Below are positions 8,447 through 18,689 of a stretch of DNA of 64,000 nucleotides, in pieces. The translations under genes and the position numbers were made by a program. The stretch comes from Microvirga calopogonii. GTDB taxonomy: Bacteria; Pseudomonadota; Alphaproteobacteria; Rhizobiales; Beijerinckiaceae. Under the pieces are notes generated by a model. It saw nothing but the letters and a program-made list of their open reading frames with translations. It made no database searches and was not told the DNA's origin. Every line of letters begins with the position of its first letter. Position 1 is the stretch's first letter. Where the stretch lies: positions 62,001 to 126,000 of the forward strand of contig NZ_QDGA01000012.1 of assembly GCF_003347665.1 (NCBI RefSeq). Direction: 5' to 3'.

Positions 8447-9799
8447 ATGCAAACCAATTTCACGCCCGACCAGCTCAGGGATCCCGCCATGGCCAGTTCG
8501 GAGAAGATCCTCCGCACCTGCGTCCATTGCGGCTTCTGCACCGCCACCTGTCCGACCTACCTGTTGCTCGGCGACGAACTCGATTCCCCGCGCGGGCGCA
8601 TCTACCTGATGAAGGACATGCTGGAGAGCGGGAAGCCCGCTTCGCCGGAAGTGGTGAAGCATATCGACCGCTGCCTCTCGTGCCTGTCCTGCATGACCAC
8701 CTGTCCGTCCGGCGTGCATTACATGCACCTCGTCGACCACGCCCGCGCCTATATCGAGGCGACCTATACCCGGCCCTGGCACGACCGGCTCCTGCGCTGG
8801 GTCTTGGCCAGCGTGCTGCCCTATCCGGGCCGCTTCCGCTTCGCGCTCGGCGCTGCGATGCTGGCCAAACCCCTGAAGGGTGTGATCGGCGCGCTGCCGC
8901 TCCTCGGCAACCGCCTGCAGGCGATGATCGAGCTGGCACCGGCAAAGGTCCCGGCCCGCTCGCCCTTCGAGCAGCCCGGCACCTTCAAGGCGCACGGGGA
9001 AGGCCGGGGCCGGGTCGCCATCCTGTCCGGCTGTGCCCAGCCGGTGCTCAAGCCCGGCTTCAACGAAGCGGCGATCCGCCTGCTCAACCGCCATGGCATC
9101 GACGTGGTCCAGCCCAAGGGGGAGGGGTGCTGCGGCGCGCTCGTCCACCATATGGGCCGCGACGAGGAGGCCCACGGCTTCGCCAAGCGCAACATCGACG
9201 CCTGGATCGCCGAGATGGACGGGGAGGGGCTGGACGCGATCATCATCACGGCGTCGGGCTGCGGCACCACGATCAAGGATTACGGCTTCATGTTCCGGGA
9301 GGACCCGGATTACGCCGAGAAGGCGGCGCGCGTCTCCGCCATTGCCAAGGACATCACCGAATACGTCACGTCGCTGACGCTCATGGAGCCGCGCGAGACG
9401 GACCTGGTGGTGGCCTACCATTCCGCCTGCTCCATGCAGCACGGGCAGGCGATCCGCACGGAGCCGAAGACCCTGCTGAAGCAGGCTGGCTTTACGGTGA
9501 AGGACGTGCCGGAAGGGCATATCTGCTGCGGCTCGGCCGGCACCTACAACCTGCTCCAGCCGGAGATTGCCGCCCAGCTCCGGGCCCGCAAGGTCGCCAA
9601 TATCGAGCGCACCAAGCCCGACCTCATCGCCACCGGCAATATCGGCTGCATGACCCAGATCGGGAAGGGGACCGAAATCCCCATTGTCCACACGGTGGAG
9701 CTTCTCGACTGGGCAACCGGTGGCCCCATGCCGGAAACCCTGGAGGCGGCAGGGTTCGGCAGGCGGGCTTCCCAGCCGTTAACCATCGCGGCAGAGTAA
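8447..9799 (+). CDS. glcF: Glycolate oxidase iron-sulfur subunit GlcF
   Basis: 450-residue iron-sulfur subunit. Two N-terminal [4Fe-4S] ferredoxin motifs, CVHCGFCTATCP near residue 25 and CLSCLSCMTTCP near 75, are followed by two CCG domains, marked by GEGCCGALVHH and HICCGSAGTY. This is the standard GlcF layout and length. It passes electrons from GlcDE to the quinone pool at the inner membrane. It closes the glcDE-DUF2585-glcF operon. Confidence 0.94.
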   Translation: MQTNFTPDQLRDPAMASSEKILRTCVHCGFCTATCPTYLLLGDELDSPRGRIYLMKDMLESGKPASPEVVKHIDRCLSCLSCMTTCPSGVHYMHLVDHARAYIEATYTRPWHDRLLRWVLASVLPYPGRFRFALGAAMLAKPLKGVIGALPLLGNRLQAMIELAPAKVPARSPFEQPGTFKAHGEGRGRVAILSGCAQPVLKPGFNEAAIRLLNRHGIDVVQPKGEGCCGALVHHMGRDEEAHGFAKRNIDAWIAEMDGEGLDAIIITASGCGTTIKDYGFMFREDPDYAEKAARVSAIAKDITEYVTSLTLMEPRETDLVVAYHSACSMQHGQAIRTEPKTLLKQAGFTVKDVPEGHICCGSAGTYNLLQPEIAAQLRARKVANIERTKPDLIATGNIGCMTQIGKGTEIPIVHTVELLDWATGGPMPETLEAAGFGRRASQPLTIAAE

Positions 9800-9899
9800 G
9801 GCTGCTACATTCTTACGCAACGAAATTCTATTTCCAAAACGCGGCCATCTGGGCTAAATGTTAGGAAAGTATGAATCTCAGGGGCGTAAGGACCGGCAC

Positions 9900-11411
9900 A
9901 TGTCTTCGGGTTGGACATCGTTCAGGAGCCGTTTTGGCAAGAAGCAGGAAGAGGCCGTCATTGGCTCCCTTCCCGAGGTAGGCGAGACTGCCGAGGCCGT
10001 CGCCGCGCCCGTCGCGATCGCTCCGGAGAAGGGCGATACGATCGTCGTTCGCCCCAACGTGGCGCTCGACTCCGTCGGCCAGAAGAACGAGCTGATCCGC
10101 GTCCGTTTCGCCAACATGATCGACCGGCTGGAGGAAATCCGCAGCCTCAAGGAGGATTTCGCCCTCCTCAGCGAGCCGGTGACCGACCTCATCCGCAGCT
10201 ATCCGCAGCTCCAGTCGCGCCTTCTCGAAACCGAGGCTGTGCTCAAGCAGGAGACGGAAACGACCGTGGCCCTGCGCCGCGAACTCGCGGACCTCAGCGG
10301 CCTGCACGCCCGGACGGTGGACGACCTGAATTCCGCCGTATCCCAGCTGCGCAAGGCGGAAACCAGGGTTCGCGAGCAGGAATCCTTCATCGAGGACCTG
10401 CGCCTCAACGTGAAGGACAAGGAGGCGATCGTCGCCGATCTCGAAAACCAGCTTTCCATCGAGACCGAGCGCGCCCGCAACATCACCGAAGAGAACCAGG
10501 CGCTTCGTCTCGAAGCCCAGGAGGCCGACCAGACGGTGGCCCGCGCCGAGCGGGAGCTCATCGAGACCCGTGAGCGCAACGGTCTGCTCGATCACGAGGT
10601 CAAGCGCCTGCAGAAGGTGGCCGAGGAGCAGAATTACCGCCTCTCCAGCCTGACCAACCGTTATGGCGAGCTGGAAACACAGCTCGAGGCCACGCGCCAG
10701 CGCGCCTCCGAGCTCGAGACCAAGCTCATGGCCGAGCAGGTTCTGCGCCAGCGCCTGGAAACCCAGATCGATTCCGAGCGCTCGGCCCATCAGACTGACC
10801 TTTCGGCGCTCGACATGAAGATCGAAGGCCTCAACTCCCGTCTGGCCGCGACCGACAAGATCCTGGCCCATACCCGCGATCAGCTGCGCGACAAGAACGA
10901 GGCTCTGCGCGGCGTCGAGCGCAACCTGAAAGAGACCAGCATCGAGAAGAACACCCTCGACCGTCGCCTGGAGGCGACCCAGCAGGAGGTCGAGCGTCAG
11001 GTGGCCATGGTCAACGAGCTCCAGCGCTCGCGGATCGAGCTGCAGGAGCGCGTCGAAATGCTGGGCAAGGCCATCGCGGCCAAGGATTTCCAGATCGAAA
11101 GCTCCGACAACAAGGTGGCGAGCCTCTCCGAGCGCATCGACCAGCTCACCAAGCGCTTCGAGCAGGAGCGCAACACCCTGGAGGCCGCCAACCGCCGCCT
11201 CACCGAAGAGCTGCAGAACGAGAAGGCCGAGCGCTCCCTCATGCAGGGCGCTCTCGAGATCGCTCGCGAGAGCCGTACCAAGATCCAGAAGAAGTATGTG
11301 GCCCTGCGCAAGAAGACCCGCCTCGACACGCAGGACGAGGATCCGAACCTCTTCGATGAGGAGGAGTTCGAGACGAATGTCCGGCCCTTGAAATCGCCGG
11401 ACGCGGAGTAG
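9900..11411 (+). CDS. Long coiled-coil protein of unknown function
   Basis: 503 residues, of which about 75-470 are nearly continuous heptad-rich coiled coil packed with E, R, Q, K and L (many ELET, RQRASELET-type runs). A short N-terminal basic stretch SGWTSFRSRFGKKQEEA precedes it and an acidic tail DEDPNLFDEEEF ends it. No ATPase or membrane motif is present, so it is not an SMC protein. I start at the ATG at 9900, which has AAGGA 7 nt upstream; an upstream in-frame ATG at 9858 has no ribosome site. It might act as a scaffold or cell-shape protein, but that is a guess. Confidence 0.75.
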   Translation: MSSGWTSFRSRFGKKQEEAVIGSLPEVGETAEAVAAPVAIAPEKGDTIVVRPNVALDSVGQKNELIRVRFANMIDRLEEIRSLKEDFALLSEPVTDLIRSYPQLQSRLLETEAVLKQETETTVALRRELADLSGLHARTVDDLNSAVSQLRKAETRVREQESFIEDLRLNVKDKEAIVADLENQLSIETERARNITEENQALRLEAQEADQTVARAERELIETRERNGLLDHEVKRLQKVAEEQNYRLSSLTNRYGELETQLEATRQRASELETKLMAEQVLRQRLETQIDSERSAHQTDLSALDMKIEGLNSRLAATDKILAHTRDQLRDKNEALRGVERNLKETSIEKNTLDRRLEATQQEVERQVAMVNELQRSRIELQERVEMLGKAIAAKDFQIESSDNKVASLSERIDQLTKRFEQERNTLEAANRRLTEELQNEKAERSLMQGALEIARESRTKIQKKYVALRKKTRLDTQDEDPNLFDEEEFETNVRPLKSPDAE

Positions 11412-11423
11412 CGTTCACCTCCA

Positions 11424-11453
11424 GGCCCCGCAGAGATGCGGGGCTTTTTCTTT
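11424..11453 (+). terminator. Rho-independent terminator of the coiled-coil gene
   Basis: Stem GCCCCGCA / TGCGGGGC with loop GAGA, followed by TTTTT-C-TTTT. It lies 13 bp after the stop codon of the coiled-coil gene. Confidence 0.9.
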
Positions 11454-11479
11454 TGCAACTGGAAAGCCTCTCTACCACG

Positions 11480-11570
11480 TCATCACCGGCCTTGTGCCGG
11501 TGATCCCGATAAGCTGAAGCGCCGCACTCTTCCAATCGAGATGGCCGGCACAGGGCCGGCCATGACATGG
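11480..11570. repeat. Dispersed palindromic repeat, type A, copy 1
   Basis: Two hairpins: ATCACCGGC-cttgt-GCCGGTGAT at 11482-11504 and ATGGCCGGC-acagg-GCCGGCCAT at 11541-11563. The same pair, with the same spacing of about 37 bp, recurs at 31738-31820. The rest of the 318-bp gap at 11412-11729 holds the terminator before it and, after it, about 160 bp in which I see nothing but an unassigned promoter for the SDR gene. Confidence 0.8.
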
Positions 11571-11729
11571 CGGGTGTCATATCCAGCCGAAAACGACGAA
11601 TGAAGAACGATGCGCCCGGCGCAATTCGCCAATCCCTTTGCCGACCTTGGCGAACGGGCCGCTGCGCGCCACTTTGGGCGCATCATCGAATCGCAAACGC
11701 TTCCACGACAGGCATGAAGGATCTCCACG

Positions 11730-12581
11730 ATGGCCCATCATCCAGCAATCGCCCCCGGCCGCGTCGCCGTCATCACCGGAGCCGCGAGCGGCATCGGGCT
11801 CGCGGCCGCCAGGCGGTTCGCGGAGCTCGGCATGAAAGTCTGTTTGGCCGACCTGGAAGGCGAGGCTCTCCGGCGGGCCGAGGAGGAGGTGAAGGGCGTG
11901 GCCGGCAAGCCGGACAACGTGCTGGCCGTCGCCACCGATGTCAGCCGCTTGGGCGACGTCGAGGCGCTCAAGGAGAAGGTTCATGCCGCCTTCGGCGAGG
12001 TGGCCCTGCTGATGAACAACGCCGGTACCGAGGGCGGGGGGGAGATGTTCGGCGACCTGCAGCGCTGGCACGCGATCCTGGCGACCAACCTCTGGGGCGT
12101 GATCAACGGCGTGCAGGTCTTCGCCCCGTCCATGATCGACGGGAAATCCCCGGGCGCGATCATCAATACCGGATCGAAGCAGGGCATCACCACGCCGCCC
12201 GGCAACACGGCCTACAACATCTCCAAGGCGGGCGTGAAGGTCTTCACGGAAGGCCTGGCCCACGAGTTGCGCAACCGGCCCGATTGCCAGGTGAGTGCGC
12301 ATCTCCTCATTCCGGGCTTCGTCTATACGGGCTTCACCAGGGCGAGAGGCGTCACCGAGAAGCCGGCCGGTGCCTGGGAGCCGGAGCAGGTCATCGATTT
12401 CCTGCTGCCGGCCCTGGAGCGAGGCGACTTCTACGTGCTCTGCCCCGACAACGAGACGACGCGGGAAATGGACGAGAAGCGCATCCGCTGGGCCGCCGAG
12501 GATCTCATCGAGAACCGTCCGCCGCTGTCGCGCTGGCATCCCGACTACAAGGATGCCTTCGCCAAGGTGATGGCAGGCTAG
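11730..12581 (+). CDS. Short-chain dehydrogenase/reductase
   Basis: 283-residue SDR oxidoreductase. The cofactor motif is TGAASGIG (TGxxxGxG) near residues 16-23, the NNAG motif lies near 97, and the catalytic YNISK (YxxxK) near 161-165 follows a serine in NTGSKQG. The C-terminus beyond the classical 250 residues contains LCPDNETTREMDEKRIRWAAEDL and RPPLSRWHPDY, which this SDR subgroup carries. Substrate unknown. A Nudix gene begins 4 bp downstream, so the two form one transcription unit. Confidence 0.87.
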   Translation: MAHHPAIAPGRVAVITGAASGIGLAAARRFAELGMKVCLADLEGEALRRAEEEVKGVAGKPDNVLAVATDVSRLGDVEALKEKVHAAFGEVALLMNNAGTEGGGEMFGDLQRWHAILATNLWGVINGVQVFAPSMIDGKSPGAIINTGSKQGITTPPGNTAYNISKAGVKVFTEGLAHELRNRPDCQVSAHLLIPGFVYTGFTRARGVTEKPAGAWEPEQVIDFLLPALERGDFYVLCPDNETTREMDEKRIRWAAEDLIENRPPLSRWHPDYKDAFAKVMAG

Positions 12582-12585
12582 AGGG

Positions 12586-13167
12586 GTGAACTTCGATCCG
12601 GCAGCCTTCCGCCAACAGGTCGGCCAAATCCTGGACGATCACGCCAGGGCCTTCGGCCTGCCCGATGAACGGCACGCGATCCTGCGGCGCCAGATCATGG
12701 CCGGGGACGACATTCATTCGCGCCGGACGTTCCCGGGCCATGTTACCACGTCGGCCTTCATCCTCGACCCGACGGGCCGCCGCATCCTCCTGATCCACCA
12801 TCGCTCCCTCGAGCGCTGGCTGCAGCCCGGCGGCCATTACGAGCCGCCGGACAGCCTGATGGGCTCCGCCCTGCGCGAGGCCATCGAGGAGACCGGGATG
12901 CACGACCTCGTGATCGACCCGTGGCACAGGGAAACGGGGCTGCCCGTCGATATCGACAGCCACCGCATCCCGGCGCGACCGGAGCGGGGCGAGCCCGAGC
13001 ACTGGCACCACGACATTCGCTATGTGGTGAGGGCATCGGAACATGATCCTCTCCGGCCCGATCTGCGAGAGGTGCATGGCGCCGAGTGGCGCGGCCTCCA
13101 GGATCTGGAAACCATCGCCCCGCAGGGCTTGCGGAATATACGCAGCCTCGGCCTTGTCGGCCCCTAA
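12586..13167 (+). CDS. Nudix hydrolase
   Basis: 193-residue Nudix protein. The Nudix box reads GHYEPPD-SLMGSAL-REAIEETG, so the first conserved Glu after the Gly is Asp here; the catalytic REAIEETG part is intact. This GGHxEPxD variant is common in one Nudix subgroup. The start codon is GTG at 12586, only 4 bp after the SDR stop and preceded by GAGGG. A metal-dependent nucleoside-diphosphate-type pyrophosphatase is expected; the substrate cannot be told. Confidence 0.85.
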   Translation: MNFDPAAFRQQVGQILDDHARAFGLPDERHAILRRQIMAGDDIHSRRTFPGHVTTSAFILDPTGRRILLIHHRSLERWLQPGGHYEPPDSLMGSALREAIEETGMHDLVIDPWHRETGLPVDIDSHRIPARPERGEPEHWHHDIRYVVRASEHDPLRPDLREVHGAEWRGLQDLETIAPQGLRNIRSLGLVGP

Positions 13168-13223
13168 CAAAACCCAGGGGCATGCTTACATCCTTCTCCA
13201 ACATTCCTTGAAGGAGGCATGCG

Positions 13224-13931
13224 ATGAACGATCAGGAACGTCAGGTCATCGACGATATATTCCAGCGTCTCGAACAGGTGGCGAACCAGCCGCGGGACCC
13301 GGAAGCCGAGCGCTACATCGCCGAGAAGCTGCGCCGGCAGCCCTATGCGCCCTATGCCCTGGCCCAGGCGGTCTTCGTTCAGGAGCAGGCCCTGGGCAAT
13401 CTCCAGGCCGAGAACGAGCGGCTTCGCGCCGAGGTCGACCGGGTCAGCCGCCAGCCGCAACAGGGTGGCTTCCTCTCCAGCATCTTCGGCGGCGGCGCGT
13501 CGCGGCCGCCGGAGCCCGCCTACAATGCGCCCCCACCCCGTCAGGCCTCACCCTGGGGCCAGCCCCAGCCCTATCCTCAGCCGCCCTACGGCGGCCCGCA
13601 AGGCGGCCCGATGATGGGCGGTGCGCCCGGCCCCTGGGGCGGGATGCAGCGGGGGGGCGGAGGCGGGTTCCTCGGCTCCGCGCTGACGACGGCGGCAGGC
13701 GTCGCGGGCGGCATGATGATCGCCAATGCCCTGAGCCACGCCTTCAGCGGCGACAACAATCCCTTGAGCAATGTGGCATCGGCAGCCGGGCTTGAAGGTG
13801 TCGACCAGGCGGCCGATGCCGGCATTGCCGGCATCACGGATGCGCTGTACCCGAACCAGGATCCGCAGGAGGACGACCAGGACTTCTCCGACTTCGGCGG
13901 CGACGGCGGGGACGAGGGCGACTGGACTTGA
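13224..13931 (+). CDS. DUF2076 family protein
   Basis: 235 residues. The N-terminal 80 residues are a helical domain, QERQVIDDIFQRLEQVA through VFVQEQALGNLQAENERL, typical of DUF2076. A proline/glycine-rich linker at about 90-145 follows, then a glycine-rich segment GGGGFLGSALTTAAGVAGGMMIANAL that looks like a glycine-zipper membrane helix. An acidic tail (DPQEDDQDFSDFGGDGGDEG) ends the protein. AAGGAGG lies 8 nt before the ATG. Role unknown; the family is thought to be an envelope-associated or stress protein. Confidence 0.8.
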   Translation: MNDQERQVIDDIFQRLEQVANQPRDPEAERYIAEKLRRQPYAPYALAQAVFVQEQALGNLQAENERLRAEVDRVSRQPQQGGFLSSIFGGGASRPPEPAYNAPPPRQASPWGQPQPYPQPPYGGPQGGPMMGGAPGPWGGMQRGGGGGFLGSALTTAAGVAGGMMIANALSHAFSGDNNPLSNVASAAGLEGVDQAADAGIAGITDALYPNQDPQEDDQDFSDFGGDGGDEGDWT

Positions 13932-13955
13932 GTGGCGGCCGCGTGTCTTCGGAAG

Positions 13956-13984
13956 CGCCCGCCTTGTGGCGGGCGTTTTCGTTT
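13956..13984 (+). terminator. Terminator after the DUF2076 gene
   Basis: Stem CGCCCGCC / GGCGGGCG with TTGT loop, then TTTTCGTTT. It sits between convergent genes and reaches the stop codon of the SMR gene. Confidence 0.85.
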
Positions 13985-14313
13985 CAATGACCTGCGGTCT
14001 TCGAAAAGAGATTGATCACCAGCACGCCCGTGAGGATGAGCGCCATGCCGGCGAGGGCAGGGAAGTCCAGCGTCTGGCGGTAGAGCAGAAGGCCGGCGAG
14101 CGCGATCAGCACGATCCCGACGCCCGACCAGATCGCGTAGGCGATGCCGATGGGGATCGTGCGCATGGTCAGGGAGAGGCAGTAGAAGGCGAGCCCATAG
14201 CCGACGATCACGATCACGGAAGGCCAGAAGCGCGTGAAGCCCTCGGCCGCCTTCAAGGCGGACGTCGCGATGACCTCGCTGATGATGGCGGCGAAGAGAT
14301 AGGCATAGTTCAT
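13984..14313 (-). CDS. Small multidrug resistance (EmrE/Qac-type) transporter
   Basis: 109-residue, four-helix SMR protein. The essential glutamate is Glu13 (AAIISEVIATSALK), and GIAYAIWSGVG lies in helix 3. The glutamate is followed by VIATSALK, as in EmrE/QacE, and not by the [10 protein letters not shown] of SugE, so this belongs to the quaternary-ammonium/multidrug branch. It would act in the inner membrane as a dimer using the proton gradient. It differs from the SugE-type SMR at 62527. Substrate not determined. Confidence 0.88.
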   Translation of the reverse strand: MNYAYLFAAIISEVIATSALKAAEGFTRFWPSVIVIVGYGLAFYCLSLTMRTIPIGIAYAIWSGVGIVLIALAGLLLYRQTLDFPALAGMALILTGVLVINLFSKTAGH

Positions 14314-14369
14314 GGCGTTCCCCGTGCGGCAGGCGATGCTGTCTTACATCGGACGGCGCACGATTCTCC

Positions 14370-14400
14370 AAAAGCAGATGGCCGGGCGAACCCGGCCATC
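14370..14400 (-). terminator. Terminator of the L,D-transpeptidase gene
   Basis: On the minus strand, stem GATGGCCGGG / CCCGGCCATC with a 4-nt loop is followed by TGCTTTT. It lies about 32 bp after the stop codon at 14433. Confidence 0.75.
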
Positions 14401-14432
14401 CTGAACGGCGATGGATATCGGTTGCGGCCCGA

Positions 14433-15197
14433 TCAGAGAACGACCACGCTCGTTCCGACCTTCACGCGGCTGTAGAGATCGACCACGTCGTCGTTGAGCA
14501 TGCGGATGCAGCCCGAGGAGACGGCCTGGCCGATGGTGTGCGGCTCGTTGGTGCCGTGGATGCGGTAGAGCGAGGAGCCGAGATAGAGGGCCCGGGCGCC
14601 GAGCGGGTTGTCCGGCCCGCCTTCCATGAAGCGGGGAAGGTCCGGGCGGCGGCGCAGCATGTCGGCCGGCGGGCGCCAGGACGGCCATTCGCGCTTCATG
14701 GAAACGGTCTGGCGACCGCGCCACTCGAAGCCTTCGCGGCCGACCCCGATGCCGTAGCGGATGGCACGGCCGCTGTCCTGCACGAGATAGAGGAACTTGT
14801 TGCTGGTATCGACGACGATCGTGCCCGGACGCTCGGTGCCGCGATAGGACACGAGCTGGCGCTGGAACTGAGGCGCGATCGCATAGTCAATGCTGTTGTC
14901 GTAGCCCGTGCCGTTCCCGTAATCCTGCGGCAGGGAGGCGACGGTGCTGCCGGTGGTGCTCACGTCATAGGGATAGCCGCTCATGCGCTCCGCCTGATAG
15001 GCGCGAGCGGCAGGACGGGTCACGAGAGGATAGCTTTCACGGTAACCGTCCTCGGTGCGAGCATAAGGGTAGTCGTAGCCCGGCGAGATGTAAGTATTGC
15101 CGTAGAAATTGCCGCTCCTGGTGACCGGCTGCGCCGAGGCGGCGGCCGGAAGAAGGACGGCCAGAAGCATTGCAGAGCAAGGGATCCAAGCGCGCAT
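14433..15197 (-). CDS. L,D-transpeptidase (YkuD domain), periplasmic
   Basis: 254 residues. A signal peptide (MRAWIPCSAMLLAVLLPAAA) leads to a low-complexity Tyr/Ser/Arg-rich region up to about residue 120, then a YkuD domain at about 125-254. The catalytic motif HGTNEPHTIG...SSGCIRM gives the His and Cys nucleophile. Such enzymes form 3-3 peptidoglycan cross-links or anchor proteins to the wall. The ATG at 15197 has AAGGA 7 nt upstream and is preferred over the ATG two codons earlier. Confidence 0.9.
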   Translation of the reverse strand: MRAWIPCSAMLLAVLLPAAASAQPVTRSGNFYGNTYISPGYDYPYARTEDGYRESYPLVTRPAARAYQAERMSGYPYDVSTTGSTVASLPQDYGNGTGYDNSIDYAIAPQFQRQLVSYRGTERPGTIVVDTSNKFLYLVQDSGRAIRYGIGVGREGFEWRGRQTVSMKREWPSWRPPADMLRRRPDLPRFMEGGPDNPLGARALYLGSSLYRIHGTNEPHTIGQAVSSGCIRMLNDDVVDLYSRVKVGTSVVVL

Positions 15198-15404
15198 TGA
15201 CATATCCTTATCGGTGATTTGCAGAATAAACGACAAGCGCGGCTTTTGTTTCCGCCAAGCTGGATGAATTTAAACAGGACGGGCAGGAGAGCTTTCCTGC
15301 CGGTGCTCCGAAAAGAGGAGTGAAGCGCCGGGGAAAGTGCGGTAAGAGCCTCTTCCTTCGACGGCGCTCATCCCGGACGCCGGCTTTCACATCGTCGTGA
15401 CATC

Positions 15405-16250
15405 ATGAAATTCGGTCCCGCCTTAAGGGCGGCTGCAGGCATTGCGGTTCTCTCCATCATGGATGCGGTCATCAAGGGGATGTCCGCCCATTACCCGACC
15501 TTCCAGGTCGCCTTCCTGCGCTTCATGTGCGGAAGCATCGTCGTCGCGGGCGTCGTGGCCGTCCTCAAGCCCGGCTGGCCCAACCGCGAGACCGTCGCGG
15601 CCAATGCGATCCGCTCCGTGATCGCGGTCGTCACGGCCCTGAGCTTCTTCTATGCCCTGGGACAACTGCCCCTCGCCGAGACTCTCGTCCTGTCGTTCCT
15701 GTCGCCGATGTTCATCGCCCTGTTCGGGATGCTGATGCTGCGGGAGAAGGTCGACAGCCGGATCGTCGGCGCCATCGGCATCGGGTTTCTCGGGACCCTC
15801 GTGGTCGTCCTCGGCCAGACGGGGGAGGCGAACGCGGCCCGCTCGTGGACGGGCGTCGCGGCGGCCCTCGTGTCGGCGATCACTTATGCGCTGAGCCTCG
15901 TGCTGCTGCGCCAGCGCGCCCAGCGGGACAAGTTCTTGCACATCGTCATCTTCCAGAACATCGGGCCGTTCATCCTGGTGGCGCCCTTCGGCCTCTGGGC
16001 GTGGCAGCCCCTGCATTACGAGCACCTGGCCTGGTTCATGCTGATGGGGGTTCTGGGCGTGATCGGCCACGTTCTGATGGCGACCGCCTATGCCAAGGCC
16101 GAGGCGGCGCGGCTCGCCCCGCTCGAATACACCGCCCTGATCTGGGCCGTGCTGATCGGCTACGGGGTCTTCAGTGAAATCCCGACCTGGGCGACCCTCG
16201 GCGGCGGCATCCTCATCGTGGCCGCCGCGATGCTCACGTCGCGGCGGTGA
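15405..16250 (+). CDS. EamA/DMT-family transporter, ten helices
   Basis: 281 residues with two EamA repeats of five helices each. Visible markers are RFMCGSIVVAGVV, a conserved FYALGQLPLAETLVLSFLSP at the end of repeat 1, and AYAKAEAARLAPLEYTALIWAVLIGYGVFSE near the C-terminus. This matches the RhaT/S-adenosylmethionine-type DMT subgroup. Substrate unknown. It stands alone, 262 bp upstream of groES, with a 207-bp gap before it that holds no gene. Confidence 0.85.
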   Translation: MKFGPALRAAAGIAVLSIMDAVIKGMSAHYPTFQVAFLRFMCGSIVVAGVVAVLKPGWPNRETVAANAIRSVIAVVTALSFFYALGQLPLAETLVLSFLSPMFIALFGMLMLREKVDSRIVGAIGIGFLGTLVVVLGQTGEANAARSWTGVAAALVSAITYALSLVLLRQRAQRDKFLHIVIFQNIGPFILVAPFGLWAWQPLHYEHLAWFMLMGVLGVIGHVLMATAYAKAEAARLAPLEYTALIWAVLIGYGVFSEIPTWATLGGGILIVAAAMLTSRR

Positions 16251-16389
16251 GCTTGGCCCCCCGGTCCCAGGGGCGGATTCGCCTGAAATGGATCGTCGGC
16301 TAGGGTTCCAGGGCGGTCATGAAACGATCATATGCGGTCCTTAGAAGGGGTAAGGTCTATTTTCTGACGCTGCCTTAGGGGCAGGTCTC

Positions 16390-16418
16390 TTGACTCCCCC
16401 CATGCATATGCCTATCTC
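16390..16418 (+). promoter_or_regulatory. Candidate groESL promoter
   Basis: TTGACT at 16390-16395 and TATCTC at 16413-16418 are separated by 17 nt. They lie directly before the CIRCE element, the usual arrangement for a sigma-70-type promoter repressed by HrcA. A CTTGAC...CCTAT reading could also suit sigma-32. Confidence 0.5.
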
Positions 16419-16428
16419 GCCGCCAGCG

Positions 16429-16455
16429 TTAGCACTCGTCAACGAACAGTGCTAA
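16429..16455 (+). promoter_or_regulatory. CIRCE operator (HrcA binding site)
   Basis: TTAGCACTC at 16429-16437, a 9-nt spacer, and CAGTGCTAA at 16447-16455. This matches the CIRCE consensus TTAGCACTC-N9-GAGTGCTAA at 17 of 18 arm positions; only the first base of the right arm is C instead of G. It lies 57 bp before the groES ATG. Confidence 0.95.
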
Positions 16456-16512
16456 CAGCCAGGAGACCGGTGCGGCCAGAGGGGTCGCGCCCATCGTCAA
16501 AGGGGAAGTTCC

Positions 16513-16800
16513 ATGAAGTTCCGTCCGCTGCACGACCGCGTGGTCGTCCGCCGCATCGAAGCCGAAGAGAAGACGGCCGGTGGCATCATCATCCCGGACA
16601 CCGCCAAGGAAAAGCCGCAAGAGGGCGAAGTCGTCGCCGTCGGCCCCGGCGCCCGTGACGAGAATGGCAAGGTTGCCGCTCTCGACGTGAAGGCCGGCGA
16701 CCGCGTCCTGTTCGGCAAGTGGTCCGGCACCGAGGTGCGGATCGATGGTCAGGACCTCCTGATCATGAAGGAATCCGACATCATGGGCATCGTCGGCTAA
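16513..16800 (+). CDS. groES: Co-chaperonin GroES (Hsp10)
   Basis: 95-residue co-chaperonin. [33 protein letters not shown] holds the mobile loop with the GGI-I-P motif that docks on GroEL. The rest, [28 protein letters not shown], is the standard GroES end. It forms a heptameric lid in the cytosol. It is the first gene of the operon, 54 bp before groEL, under the CIRCE site. Confidence 0.98.
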   Translation: MKFRPLHDRVVVRRIEAEEKTAGGIIIPDTAKEKPQEGEVVAVGPGARDENGKVAALDVKAGDRVLFGKWSGTEVRIDGQDLLIMKESDIMGIVG

Positions 16801-16839
16801 GCGAGCCGCAAGCCCTTCTTTCCAAGTTTCCCAATTTAA

Positions 16840-18501
<1,662 letters not shown>

Positions 18502-18587
18502 GCGACCCAAAGGGTCGTCCCGGACGGATCGCGGCGCCCAGCGCCGCGGCACGTTCCGGGATCCAAGCCGACGTATAGAAATGAAGA

Positions 18588-18618
18588 AGCCCCGGAGGAA
18601 ACTCCGGGGCTTTTTTTG
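18588..18618 (+). terminator. groESL terminator
   Basis: AGCCCCGGAG / CTCCGGGGCT hairpin with GAAA loop, followed by seven Ts. It ends the groESL operon 87 bp after the groEL stop. Confidence 0.93.
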
Positions 18619-18689
18619 TTGTCGGAAAGAGGTCTAGCGGTTCCTTGGCGTGACAGGACGAGATTAATCGGCTCAACGGTGGGCTCGGG

